Assembly: GCF_015169395.1 (NCBI RefSeq)
Contig: NZ_CP063458.1
Span: 6,696,001-6,760,000, forward strand
Length of the DNA stretch: 64,000 bases
Reading direction: 5' to 3'
Origin: Humisphaera borealis
GTDB taxonomy: Bacteria > Planctomycetota > Phycisphaerae > Tepidisphaerales > Tepidisphaeraceae
The translations under genes and the position numbers were made by a program. Numbering within the stretch: position 1 is the first letter of the stretch; each line of letters opens with the position of its first letter. Below are positions 1-12,550 of this stretch, piece after piece. A model generated the notes under the pieces. It ran no database searches and was not told the DNA's origin. It saw nothing but the letters and a program-made list of their open reading frames with translations.

Positions 1-774
1 GTAGGCGATCCGCACCACGCCGTCCACCTTGTGAAGAATCCGGGAGATGACGACTTCGCCGCGGTCGGCAACGGGAATCTGCAGCAGCGCCCGGCCGTCG
101 ATGTTGGGATTGGTGACTTCGAGCGCAACGCGTGAGAGCGGCGGGGCGGGAGGATTGCGCTCGGCGATAATCTTTGCCTCGCGATCGAGATCGATCTTGA
201 AGATGCTCCTGAACAGCAGCATCGTGAGGATGATTCCGACAATGCCGAACGGGTAGGCGATTGCGTATCCGGCGACCGCTGACGAGGAGGATGAGAAGCC
301 CTTGGCTTCGCGAAGTGCCTGACCTGCCGCAGCAAGGCTTGGAGTATTGGTCGTGCCACCGGCGAACAGCCCCACGGCGCTTTCCATGGGTACGCCACCC
401 ACCTTGCAGACGACGATCGTCAGCAGAACGCCGAGCAGCACGATCGACGCGGCGGCGACGTTAAGCGGCAGCCCCTGCTTTCGGAGGGAGGCAAGGAACC
501 CGGGACCGGCCTGTGCGCCGATGGTGTAGACGAACAGAATCAGTCCGAAGTCGCGGGAGAATTCGATCACCTGCTCGCTCAGCGCCTTGTCGCCGAGCCA
601 GTGCCCGAAGGTCAGCCCCGCGAACAGCACGCCCCCGATCCCGAGAGACACGCCTCGAAATCGCAACGCGCCCAGGGCCAGCCCGAGCACCGCGACGACG
701 CACAAAGCAAAAACGGTCAGCGCGACCGATTCGGGTTTCAGGAGGGAAAAGAACCAATCTCGAAAGACGTGCAT
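1..774 (-). CDS. YidE/YbjL/AspT-family putative transporter, N-terminal part (runs off the window)
   Basis: The minus-strand frame opens at the ATG at 774 and is open to the window edge, giving 258 residues. It begins MHVFRDWFFSLLKPESVALT and continues through five or six hydrophobic segments, including a GTTNTPSLAAAGQAL stretch typical of the AspT/YidE/YbjL duplication domain, which carries Gly/Pro-rich re-entrant motifs. After about residue 190 it becomes hydrophilic with a DLDREAKIIAER stretch, consistent with entry into a TrkA-C (RCK_C) domain. Family members are about 550 aa inner-membrane proteins; AspT itself is an aspartate:alanine antiporter. The substrate here is unknown. No clear Shine-Dalgarno lies before 774, so the start is a best guess. 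Confidence 0.8.
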   Translation of the reverse strand, partial: MHVFRDWFFSLLKPESVALTVFALCVVAVLGLALGALRFRGVSLGIGGVLFAGLTFGHWLGDKALSEQVIEFSRDFGLILFVYTIGAQAGPGFLASLRKQGLPLNVAAASIVLLGVLLTIVVCKVGGVPMESAVGLFAGGTTNTPSLAAAGQALREAKGFSSSSSAVAGYAIAYPFGIVGIILTMLLFRSIFKIDLDREAKIIAERNPPAPPLSRVALEVTNPNIDGRALLQIPVADRGEVVISRILHKVDGVVRIAY

Positions 775-930
775 GGCGACAACATTTCCGATCAGCGAGT
801 AATGCGCGGTTCCTGCTGATCAACCTATCGGCAGATTGTTAAGGCAGCTGCCACGATCCGCGTCGGTGTGACAACCCGTTTCCGATATCGGATTTCGACC
901 TACCGGAAACAGCCGCACATCGGACACCGA

Positions 931-3402
931 TCATTTCAACACGATGCCGGCATCCTTCAGAGCCGTGTTCATCGCGATCGCCAGATCGCTGCGCGTGGCC
1001 GACCAGCTTTCGAACTCGTTTGTCCAGGCGCGCAGCTCGAACTTGATGGCGTCCCCGCCCAGGCCCAGGAGCGTGGCGCGCGGCGGAGGTTCTTCGGCCA
1101 CCTTGGGATGTACCGCAGTCACCTTCGCCCAGAGCGCGATCACCTGGCGCGGCTCGGCCGCGCCGCCGACGGCAATCTCGAGCTCGATGTCGCGACCGCG
1201 GCCGGACAGCGTCCAGTTGGTGAGCGGATCGGAGATCAGGCGGCCATTGGGCATGATGATCTCGGCCCCGCTGCCCAGGCGGATGACGCTGGCGCGAATA
1301 CCGATTCGTCGGACCGACCCGGTGTCGCCGCCGATCTGAATGACGTCGCCCACCTTGATCGGGCGTTCGAAAAGCAGGATCAGACCGGAGACAAAATTGT
1401 TGAAGATGTTCTGCAAGCCGAAGCCCAGACCCACGCCAAACGCGCCGGCGAGAATCGTGAACTTGGTCATGTCGTAGCCCAGCATCTGCACGGCCGTCGT
1501 AAAACCGATCAGCAGGATGATGTAGTGCAGCATGGTCGACACGGCATAAGGCAGGCCGCGGGCCATGTGGAAGCGGGGGTACACATCTTCCTGGAGAACG
1601 AAGCGGATAAACTTGGATATCAGCAGCGACGCCCACACCGTCAGCAAGAACGCCACCACCTGCCCCAGCGACAGCGAAAACGTGCCGACCGACAGTGTCG
1701 CGGTGAGAACGGACATCACGGCGTCAACGAAGATCTCCCGAACCGTCAGCATGTCGAGCGTGCCCAGCACCCATGCCACCAGCGCCAACCAGTTGACCAG
1801 TCGGCAGGTGCGGACCCAGACCAGCCTGCGGTTCTTGTTGATCGCCTGAAGCAGTGCCACCGGTCGCGTGCGGACGATCGCCATCACCAGTCCTTCGATG
1901 ATGCGCGTGGCTGCGTAAAGGATGACCGCAAGATACGCGCTGCCGAGGACGGCATGACCCAGCAGCGTGCCCAGGCCCACATAGCCGAGGGCCGTTGCCA
2001 GCGACGCCACGATGAACAGGATCGCGAACGCACGACAGGTCAGGACAATCAGTGCTTCGACCGTTTCGGAGTAGTTGATCGCGGCGCGCACCCGGCCGGA
2101 ACGGATGTACCAGATCAGCAGCCCCGCGCCGGCGACCATCTCGGCCAGCAGCAGTAACTGGTAGATGCGCGGTTCGGTCGCCGCGACCTCGCGGCACCGG
2201 TCAATCGTGAAGAAAATGCCGAGCGCGAACAGGATGGGAAGCAGCCGACGATCGAGCAGACGCCGCACGACGATGATCGTCGGTGCCAGCGCCAGTGCGA
2301 CCACGATCGTCCAGAGCAGCCGGGGCGCGTGCGGGTACAGCCAACCTGAGAAAATCAGCGCCGTAATGGTTGCCGTCGCCACCGGCGACTCGAATGCAAG
2401 CGCCGACCGCTGCAGGCTGGGGTCTTCGACGGCCCAGCGCCGCGCCCAGCGGCGGATGCGGAAGAAGACCGGAATCAGCAGAAGCCAGATCCCTGCCTGC
2501 AACGCAAAAGCCATCGACCGCCTCAAGCTGTAGGCTCGAAACGCGTTCCACTGGGTTTCGATGGTCTGCTGCGTATCGGCGTTGACGGCACCCCGGCCGG
2601 TCCAGTCCCAGATCGCGGGATTGTCGCGCGTCAGTAGCCTGCTCCGCGCCGCAGCCAGCGCGTTGGCGACGGCGGCCTGCGAATTGCCGACGCGGACAGC
2701 AGTTTCGCGGACGCGGCTTTGCACGCTTAGAACCTTGGTTCGCCGTGCCTCGACCGTCTCTCTGGCCTGCTTGAGCGCCGCCACGACTGACTCGGCCTGC
2801 TGGATCAGTTCCGGCGGCTCCCTGCTGGCGCGGATGCTGTCGAGCGTGGGGAGCCAGAAGTTGTTCGACATCCCCGCGAGCGTCGACGCATTGTCCTGCA
2901 ACAGCTTGGCCCGGATCGCCAGGTCTTCCTTCCACTCGTTGAGCTGCTCTGCCAGACCCTTCCATTCGGATTCCAGGCTGCGCAGGTCGCTCAGCGAAGG
3001 CGTGGCGCGAAGGAGTCTGGACGTTTCGGCAGACCGCGCGTCGACATCGCGAATCAGCTCCACCAGTTTCTCGTCGATTAACGGCACGATATTGTCGGCC
3101 GCCGACTCCGATTCGATTCCCTTGGCGATCTGAGCGTCAGGATCGGCCTTGACGTTGATGTCGGCAATCGGAATGGGCGGGGGAGGCACCACGACCGCGG
3201 GCTGGGTCGCGACCGCCGCGGGTACCGTTGCGGGGAGGGCCGGTGTCGTGGCGGGCTGTGTATCAGGCGCCGCCGGAGGAACGGACGCCGGGACCGACGC
3301 CGGCGAAGTCGCGGGCGCGGTCGACTGCGCCCGCACGTCGATCGCGACGAGGGTAAGAGCCAGAAGCAGGCAACGTGTAGCGAACCAAGATCTATCGGGC
3401 AT
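931..3402 (-). CDS. Large MscS-family mechanosensitive channel
   Basis: An 823-aa protein. The start chosen is MPDRSWFATRCLLLALTLVA, which makes a good signal peptide; a longer open frame would run into ligA. After the signal comes a Pro/Ala/Thr-rich linker, then a predicted periplasmic alpha-helical/coiled region (roughly residues 60-290), several membrane segments (about 300-640) and the MscS core. The core shows the Gly-rich pore helix FGVGLGFGLQNIFNNFVSG followed by the beta domain with GDTGSVRRIGIR. The architecture resembles the large MscK/YbdG/KefA-type channels rather than the 286-aa MscS. Such channels open under membrane tension and release solutes on hypo-osmotic shock. It lies 115 bp downstream of ligA on the same strand. 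Confidence 0.9.
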   Translation of the reverse strand: MPDRSWFATRCLLLALTLVAIDVRAQSTAPATSPASVPASVPPAAPDTQPATTPALPATVPAAVATQPAVVVPPPPIPIADINVKADPDAQIAKGIESESAADNIVPLIDEKLVELIRDVDARSAETSRLLRATPSLSDLRSLESEWKGLAEQLNEWKEDLAIRAKLLQDNASTLAGMSNNFWLPTLDSIRASREPPELIQQAESVVAALKQARETVEARRTKVLSVQSRVRETAVRVGNSQAAVANALAAARSRLLTRDNPAIWDWTGRGAVNADTQQTIETQWNAFRAYSLRRSMAFALQAGIWLLLIPVFFRIRRWARRWAVEDPSLQRSALAFESPVATATITALIFSGWLYPHAPRLLWTIVVALALAPTIIVVRRLLDRRLLPILFALGIFFTIDRCREVAATEPRIYQLLLLAEMVAGAGLLIWYIRSGRVRAAINYSETVEALIVLTCRAFAILFIVASLATALGYVGLGTLLGHAVLGSAYLAVILYAATRIIEGLVMAIVRTRPVALLQAINKNRRLVWVRTCRLVNWLALVAWVLGTLDMLTVREIFVDAVMSVLTATLSVGTFSLSLGQVVAFLLTVWASLLISKFIRFVLQEDVYPRFHMARGLPYAVSTMLHYIILLIGFTTAVQMLGYDMTKFTILAGAFGVGLGFGLQNIFNNFVSGLILLFERPIKVGDVIQIGGDTGSVRRIGIRASVIRLGSGAEIIMPNGRLISDPLTNWTLSGRGRDIELEIAVGGAAEPRQVIALWAKVTAVHPKVAEEPPPRATLLGLGGDAIKFELRAWTNEFESWSATRSDLAIAMNTALKDAGIVLK

Positions 3403-3517
3403 GCCACCGTAGCTTAGCGGGAATCGAAGCGTAGTCGACGCCGGAAACAGCCACGCAAGCGGTGCGATCGACCACAGGATCGCAGCATTTCGCTCGCGCG
3501 TATTCGCCGGACCCGCC

Positions 3518-7350
<3,833 letters not shown>

Positions 7351-7354
<4 letters not shown>

Positions 7355-7428
7355 GGTCCGCCTTGGCGGACGCGAGGGGTCGCAGGCGACCCGGGCCGGC
7401 GCTACGCGTCCGCCAAGGCGGACCCTAC
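7351..7428. repeat. 24-bp perfect inverted repeat carrying both convergent stop codons
   Basis: Arms at 7351-7374 and 7405-7428 are perfect reverse complements with a 30-bp loop. The TAG of the upstream plus-strand gene (7352-7354) and the TAG of the minus-strand gene (7425-7427) sit at the same place in the two arms. It would fold as a strong hairpin from either strand and may act as a bidirectional terminator, though no T-tract follows. Confidence 0.85.
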
Positions 7429-8741
7429 TTCAGCTCAAAGCACACCAGTTCCTTGGGGCCCTTGGCATACAGCCTGCCCGCATATAGCAACGGCGTCGAC
7501 CAGACCTGCCTTACATCATCGAACGCCTGAAACTGGCTGAGCAACTGAATTCCGGTCGGAGACACGCGGGTCAGGCTCAGTTTTCCCTCTTCGCTCATGA
7601 CGATCATCTTGTCGCCGGCGGCTTTGACGATCGATCCGCCCATGCCGGGGTTGAGCGCGCTGTCGTCAGCCTTCCACCGGCGACCGCCATCGGGCCAGGC
7701 AATCGCGATCAGGGAGCCGGGATCGCTGTTGCCGATGAGGGTGTCGCCGTCCAGGATCAGCCCCTGGAACTTGCTCTTGATATCCTTCTTCGCCCAGAGC
7801 TTCTGCGCCGCCGCGGGGGAGAGCTTGAGCATCATCCCGCCCATGCCATAGGCGCTGCTGACATAGAGATGCCGGTCGCGGTAGACCGGGGTGGTCGAGT
7901 TCACGCCGTAGCTGGTGTTCCAGGCTTCCCGCCAGATCGTAGCGCCGGTCTGGGGGTTCATTCCCAGGACGGCGTCGGCGGCGAAGACGACGAGCTGTTT
8001 CGTGCCATCGACATCGACGACCATCGGATGGGCATAGCTCCCTGATCCCGTCGCCTGGCTCTTCCAGGCGAGTTCGCCGGTCTCGACACTCAGGGCGACG
8101 GCGATGCTCGCGCCGCCGCCGGCCTGCACGATAACCTTGCCGTCGTAGATCAGCGGGCTCGACGCGGTTCCCCATTGCGGCGTCTCTCCGCCGACGGCCG
8201 CCAGCGCGTTTTTCTTCCAGACCGGCTTGCCGGACCTGATATCCCGGCACGCCACTTCGCCCAATCCGCCATAGGTATAGATGCGATCGCCCACCACGGC
8301 TGGCGTGGCGCGCGTGCCTTCGTAATCCTTCGTCCAACCGGCGTCGGATTCGTCGGTCCAGACCAGTTCCCCGGTCTGGGCGTTGAAGCAGCTCAGGTTG
8401 TCCTTGCCCTTGTTGAGCGAGAACAGATACAGGCGGTCCCCGACAGCGATCGGACTGGAGAAGCCCAATCCGACATCGGCCGTCCAGAGCCGCTTGAGGC
8501 CTTCCGTCGGCCAGGCGTCGCCGACCGCTTCACGGCTGATGCCGTCGCCACGAGGGCCGCGCCAGGCCGGCCAATCTTCGACGGCGGCGAACTTCTCGCC
8601 TTCGGCCGGCTTGTAGGTCTGCCGCACGCCGATGGACGTGTTGAGGTCCTGTCCCCGACATCCGCCCAGCCGCCCCAACAGCAGCGCGCCGCTGACGCAG
8701 GCCAGGACAACCGTCACGCTGATCCACCAGACGTTCTTCAT
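7425..8741 (-). CDS. PQQ-like beta-propeller repeat protein, membrane-anchored or secreted
   Basis: A 438-aa protein. The start MKNVWWISVTVVLACVSGA at 8741 is preceded by GGGAG at good spacing; the longer open frame upstream is repeat DNA. A hydrophobic N-terminus is followed by repeated propeller blades with motifs such as FNAQTGELVWTDE and NPQTGATIWREAW, typical of the PQQ-like/quinoprotein alcohol dehydrogenase superfamily. An AWRGPRGDGIS stretch at the beginning of the domain is common in planctomycete outer-membrane-assembly-like (BamB-like) propellers. No PQQ ligands or heme site can be assigned, so an enzymatic role is not supported. A similar gene lies immediately upstream at 9018-10487. 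Confidence 0.85.
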   Translation of the reverse strand: MKNVWWISVTVVLACVSGALLLGRLGGCRGQDLNTSIGVRQTYKPAEGEKFAAVEDWPAWRGPRGDGISREAVGDAWPTEGLKRLWTADVGLGFSSPIAVGDRLYLFSLNKGKDNLSCFNAQTGELVWTDESDAGWTKDYEGTRATPAVVGDRIYTYGGLGEVACRDIRSGKPVWKKNALAAVGGETPQWGTASSPLIYDGKVIVQAGGGASIAVALSVETGELAWKSQATGSGSYAHPMVVDVDGTKQLVVFAADAVLGMNPQTGATIWREAWNTSYGVNSTTPVYRDRHLYVSSAYGMGGMMLKLSPAAAQKLWAKKDIKSKFQGLILDGDTLIGNSDPGSLIAIAWPDGGRRWKADDSALNPGMGGSIVKAAGDKMIVMSEEGKLSLTRVSPTGIQLLSQFQAFDDVRQVWSTPLLYAGRLYAKGPKELVCFELK

Positions 8742-8854
8742 CGCAAAAATCTCCCAAGGCAAGTCGGGGAATGATAGGTCAAGTGGTGGGGCAATGGACA
8801 GCCGTGACGGAAGATCGTGAGTCCCCCTTGTCCTCCTAAGGTACCTCAGGAGGA

Positions 8855-8982
8855 TATGTGATTTCTTAAGGAGCCGCGCACGGAGTGTACTCACGGAGTA
8901 AGCGGAACCGCAGAAGGTTCGGGGCTCCTTCCCGCTTACTCCGTGAGTACACTCCGTGCGCGGCTCCTTAAGAAATCACATA
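8855..8982. repeat. Palindromic repeat family A, copy 1
   Basis: A roughly 50-bp inverted repeat (arms about 8855-8904 and 8931-8982) around a 26-bp loop, with core GAGCCGCGCACGGAGTGTAC. The same arms recur at 14064-14178 and 54665-54767. It lies between two co-oriented PQQ-like genes. Confidence 0.9.
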
Positions 8983-9017
8983 CTCTCAGGCTGACAAAAC
9001 TTGCGATCCCGCCTGCA

Positions 9018-10487
9018 TCACTCCCCCCGCAGGTCGTAACAGATGATCCTCGGATCCTTCTTCGATCGGCCGTCCGGGTTGTTCTGGCAGATGTACAAAA
9101 GTCCATGGCTCAGCACCGGCGGCGTCCAGGTCTCTGACGCCGCGAACAACCAGGCGCGCTGCTTTTCCTTGAACTCTTTCGGCGTCAGCTCCACTCGCAG
9201 CAGATGGCCGAACTCGCCGAGCATCCACATCTTTCCGTCGGCCTGCAGCAGGTGCGCGCGGTACGTCCCGGCGATCAGCAGGCGTTCGCCGACGGGTTCC
9301 TTCCATTCCGGCTGCATCTTCCACTGCTCTTTGCCGGTCGCGGCATCGACGCAGGCCAGGAATGCGTCGTTCGGTCCGTGCCCGTCCACGCCGTACAGGA
9401 ATCCGTCCTGGTGAATTGCCACCATGAAGTGCGTGCCGAATCCCTTGTTTTCCCACAGTAGCTTGGGTTTGAAATCGGGCGTAATCTCAAGCATCGCGCC
9501 GCCGGACCCGTAGCACTCGGAAATGAAGACGCGGTTGCCGATCACGAGGGGGTTGGACGCGTTAACCGATTCGCGCCGATCGCCGCGCCAGGGGAAGGCA
9601 AAGTCGAGCTTTCCGTCGGCCGGATCGATGCAGAGCAGCCCACCGGTGACCGGCTCGCCAATGTTGGTCTCGCCGCCCGCGAAGACCAATACGCGCCGCT
9701 TGCCATGCAGGGTCGCCGGCACCGGCGACGCATAGCTCATCGCCCAGTCTTTTCCGGTGCCCCACACGAGCCCGCCCGACTTGCAGTCCAGCGCGATCAC
9801 GCACGGGCCATCGGGCACCGCGCCGGCGTTGATGATCAGCTTGTCCCCTTCGATCAACGGCGTACTGCCGAGCCCGAAGAAGCCGGCGCGCAGCTTGAAC
9901 TCCTTCCGCAGGTCACGCGACCACCGCAACCGGCCGGTCGTCAATTCCAGGCAGTGCAGTTTGCCTTCGTTGCCGAACACGTAGACCGAATCGTGGCCAA
10001 TGACGGGCGTGGCGCGCGGGCCGTCCGAGTAGCCGTAGCGGTCGCGGTAAGCCGTGGCGTAATCGAACTGCCAGTAGCGCTCGCCGCTGGTGGCCGCGAC
10101 GCAGTCCACGGTGTCGCGGTCGCCCACGCGATGAAACAGGATCAGGCGGTCGCCGATGACGGCGGGAGCCGCGTAGCCGGACCCCTTGTTCATCTCCCAG
10201 ACCGCACGCGGGCCAGCCGCCGGCCAGGCGTCGAGCAGTTTGGTCTCCGGGATGACCATGTTGTGGTTCGGCCCGAGGAAGCTGGCCGAGTCCTCCGTCC
10301 TGGCACCAGCGGCGAGAGGCCGGGGCGCGGCGTGGAACGTGGCCTGGCCGTTGGGCTTGGCCGGCGGCGCGTCCATCGCCGCCAATGTGTGAACGGTCGG
10401 CGGAGCCGGATCGGCCGCGCGGACATGGTTTGCATTTGCAATCGATCCTAGGATTGCAAATGCAGTGAAGATCACTCGTCGTGACAT
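9018..10487 (-). CDS. Secreted PQQ-like beta-propeller protein
   Basis: A 489-aa protein starting at ATG 10487, preceded by AAGGAG. The N-terminus MSRRVIFTAFAILGSIANA gives a signal peptide ending near VRAAD. Propeller blades include VAATSGERYWQF, LELTTGRLRWSRD and VDAATGKEQWKM. An FLGPNHNMVIPE stretch corresponds to the WRGP/FRGP-type entry seen in its neighbour. It probably acts in the periplasm or on the cell surface. Length and blade number match the gene at 7425-8741, and the pair may be an old tandem duplication. Enzymatic activity is not established. Confidence 0.85.
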   Translation of the reverse strand: MSRRVIFTAFAILGSIANANHVRAADPAPPTVHTLAAMDAPPAKPNGQATFHAAPRPLAAGARTEDSASFLGPNHNMVIPETKLLDAWPAAGPRAVWEMNKGSGYAAPAVIGDRLILFHRVGDRDTVDCVAATSGERYWQFDYATAYRDRYGYSDGPRATPVIGHDSVYVFGNEGKLHCLELTTGRLRWSRDLRKEFKLRAGFFGLGSTPLIEGDKLIINAGAVPDGPCVIALDCKSGGLVWGTGKDWAMSYASPVPATLHGKRRVLVFAGGETNIGEPVTGGLLCIDPADGKLDFAFPWRGDRRESVNASNPLVIGNRVFISECYGSGGAMLEITPDFKPKLLWENKGFGTHFMVAIHQDGFLYGVDGHGPNDAFLACVDAATGKEQWKMQPEWKEPVGERLLIAGTYRAHLLQADGKMWMLGEFGHLLRVELTPKEFKEKQRAWLFAASETWTPPVLSHGLLYICQNNPDGRSKKDPRIICYDLRGE

Positions 10488-10544
10488 GGCTGCTCCTTGA
10501 CGCCGATCCTATCAGGCCGCCACCACCAGAACAGGTCGTCGCCC

Positions 10545-10931
10545 TTACCGGCGCAGCCGCACGCGAATCGGCCCCTTCGCGGCACTCAGATCAACTACCC
10601 GCCCGCGCTGCGTGATATCGACCAGGCCCCGATCCACCAGCCGCCTGGCCGCCCGCCGGGCATCCTCCATGAGCTCCCGCCAGCCGGCCGGATCGACAAG
10701 TCGCGCCGCTTCCGAAGGGCAAACCGTCGCGCCGACAGTCCGGCACGCCAGCAGATCGAGCAGGGCACGCTCGAGCTTCAGATCGACTTCGCCCACCCCT
10801 CTGCGCCGACACGCGTCGGAGCAATATTTCACGCCACCCCAATCGCGAGCCCATTTCTTCCGCCAAGTGATCCTGCGGCCGCAGGCGACACAGGCCTTTT
10901 CCGGCAGGGTTTCACGCGACGGGTTTGCCAT
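10545..10931 (-). CDS. DUF2256-DUF3253 fusion, small zinc-binding protein
   Basis: A 128-aa protein with start [18 protein letters not shown] at 10931; the upstream extension in the same frame is unconvincing. The first 45 residues match DUF2256: a CxxC pair (ACVACG), the [13 protein letters not shown] segment, then YCSDAC, together a likely four-Cys zinc site. The rest matches DUF3253, a winged-helix-like region with [20 protein letters not shown]. The two domains are often fused in bacteria; function is unknown, with nucleic-acid binding a plausible guess. It is divergent from the replication-initiator-like gene that follows. Confidence 0.85.
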   Translation of the reverse strand: MANPSRETLPEKACVACGRRITWRKKWARDWGGVKYCSDACRRRGVGEVDLKLERALLDLLACRTVGATVCPSEAARLVDPAGWRELMEDARRAARRLVDRGLVDITQRGRVVDLSAAKGPIRVRLRR

Positions 10932-11110
10932 GGCAACACAATAGTCGCGGGCGACAAGGGGCGCCCCGACCATCTTCCATCCTCGTCGACGATGCGCAAA
11001 ACGTCGTCCGATGAATTGCGTAACGGCTGGCACCCTAACATCTGCGCCTCGGCCGCGACAATTTGCCGTGGTGCGACTTTGGGTATCCTGTCGCGAGCAT
11101 GTCCAAGGTT

Positions 11111-11119
11111 TGTGGATAA
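11111..11119. promoter_or_regulatory. Perfect DnaA-box 9-mer
   Basis: TGTGGATAA is the complement of the consensus DnaA box TTATCCACA. It lies about 90 bp before the likely start of the replication-initiator-like gene. A single 9-mer can occur by chance; a second one is at 28432-28440. Confidence 0.4.
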
Positions 11120-11202
11120 CCCGGTCACAACCTACAACCCGTAGTGTGTCCGCAGACAGATTCGACAACCCCGCCGCCCCCCTTCATTCGCACCAGATCC
11201 GC

Positions 11203-12360
11203 GTGGATACAGCCGAAGAGCTGGTCACCGTGCAGATCGGCGGCGAAGGGTCTGTTCCCGGGGGATTCGCCAAGTTTTTCAATCGAGTGGTCGATTCCGA
11301 GGCGTGGGCCCACCTCTCCGACGCCGGGCGTGCCGCTTACATTCCGATGGTTCGCTTCGCGGACCACCGCAATCAGTACCGAGTGCAAATCGGCCAGGCC
11401 TCGCTGATGAAGTACGCCGGGCTGTCTCGGTCGTCGATCAAGCGCGCGATCAAGGACCTACTGCAGAGCAAACTGCTTGTACTCGTGGAGCAGGGCGGGG
11501 TTACGCCTGACGGGCGGAACGAATCCAACCTCTACCAGCTGATGGTCCCGGTCGACCCACGACCCCGACTTGGCACACCTGAAACGCCAACGGCGATCCC
11601 GTGGACCCACCGCAGCGCGGCAGGCATGGCAAGGGACGAAGCTCTCCGTCCGAACCCCCTCCCGGTCCAGCCGCGAACCCCCTCCCGGTTCGAAGTCGAA
11701 CCCACCGCCGGGCCCGCCGAGAACCCGGTGGCGGGTCGGTCGCGAACCCCGTCCGGGGCGCGAAGAACCCACCCGGGTACGGTCACCGCTGACCCCCAAT
11801 TAAGAAGCATCAAAGAAGTAGAAGACAACAACACGTCGTCACGCCTACCCCAACCTGTGGTACCCGTTCGGGAAGCGTCTACCGATGCTGCTGCTCTTTT
11901 GGTGGAGAATGGCGTAGAGGCACCAGTCGCTCGGAAGCTCGCCGGCGAGTTTCCCGTTTCGCGAATCGTCGATGTCATCGACACGATGAGGTTCCGCGCC
12001 GCACGCGGCAAGTGCGATAACCCCGGCGGATTCATCCGAGATGCGCTGGTCAAGCAGTGGCAAACGCCCCGTGCGGTGGTCGATGCCCGGGCCAAGGCCG
12101 AGGCCGCGGAGAAGTCCCGCATCGCGTCGGAACGGCAACGTCAGGCCGAGCAGGCAAAGGTCGCGACGGTGAACGCCGAGGACCGTCAGACCGAGCAGCT
12201 CATCGCCGCGCTGGACGACGACGAGCTGGAAATGCTCGCGATGGAGGTCCTGAAGAAGTACGACGGCAACACGGCCGTCCTGGCCGTCCTCACCCGCAAG
12301 CCGCCACGGCAGTGCCGCCTGATGAAGATGGAGATCGCGGGGATGCTGGGGCGGGGTTGA
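11203..12360 (+). CDS. Replication-initiator-like protein with helix-turn-helix domain
   Basis: Start is uncertain. GTG 11203 gives 385 aa beginning VDTAEELVTVQIGGEG, just before the conserved region; the frame is open further upstream to 11011. The N-terminal part contains a winged HTH of the HTH_36 type used by plasmid and phage replication proteins (KYAGLSRSSIKRAIKDLLQS). A Pro/Arg-rich linker of about 45 aa follows, encoded by six 23-bp DNA repeats. The C-terminal part has GKCDNPGGFIRDALVKQW, similar to the NPxGxxRxAL motif of plasmid initiators, then an Ala/Glu-rich helix. No plasmid genes surround it, so it may be a domesticated or leftover initiator. DNA-binding role fairly likely; initiator role is inference. 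Confidence 0.6.
   Translation: MDTAEELVTVQIGGEGSVPGGFAKFFNRVVDSEAWAHLSDAGRAAYIPMVRFADHRNQYRVQIGQASLMKYAGLSRSSIKRAIKDLLQSKLLVLVEQGGVTPDGRNESNLYQLMVPVDPRPRLGTPETPTAIPWTHRSAAGMARDEALRPNPLPVQPRTPSRFEVEPTAGPAENPVAGRSRTPSGARRTHPGTVTADPQLRSIKEVEDNNTSSRLPQPVVPVREASTDAAALLVENGVEAPVARKLAGEFPVSRIVDVIDTMRFRAARGKCDNPGGFIRDALVKQWQTPRAVVDARAKAEAAEKSRIASERQRQAEQAKVATVNAEDRQTEQLIAALDDDELEMLAMEVLKKYDGNTAVLAVLTRKPPRQCRLMKMEIAGMLGRG
11652..11777. repeat. Six iteron-like direct repeats, 23-bp period, inside a coding sequence
   Basis: Units starting GAACCC begin at 11652, 11675, 11698, 11721, 11744 and 11765 (steps 23, 23, 23, 23, 21), each with a CCGG-like element about 10 bp in. Because 23 is not a multiple of 3, the repeat is read in a different frame each time (NPLP, RTPS, EPTA and so on). 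The conservation is therefore at the DNA level. Confidence 0.85.
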
Positions 12361-12386
12361 ATGCTGTTTGCCGGCCTGGCTTGGCG

Positions 12387-12535
12387 GGCCGAAGATTCAC
12401 CACGAAGCCGGGAAGGGCCATGAAGAACTACGGGCCCGCGCAGTCGCTCCATCTGTCATCCTGAGCGCAGCAAGGAACAACTCTTCTTCGTGCCCCTTCG
12501 TGTCGTTTATTCCTTCGTGGTGAATCTTCAGGCCG
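12387..12535. repeat. Inverted repeat between convergent genes
   Basis: Arms around GAAGATTCACCACGAAG (left, from about 12388) and CTTCGTGGTGAATCTTC (right, ending about 12530) flank a centre that includes a TCATCCTGAGC segment also seen at 18.8 kb. It separates the plus-strand gene ending at 12360 from the minus-strand gene ending at 12551, so it may also work as a terminator. Confidence 0.75.
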
Positions 12536-12550
12536 CTGAACCGGCGAGGT

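Noticed and set aside
868-2157. A 429-codon plus-strand frame opposite the MscS gene
   Set aside because: Antisense shadow rich in His/Arg/Asp/Gln with no recognisable protein; the MscS frame has clear motifs.
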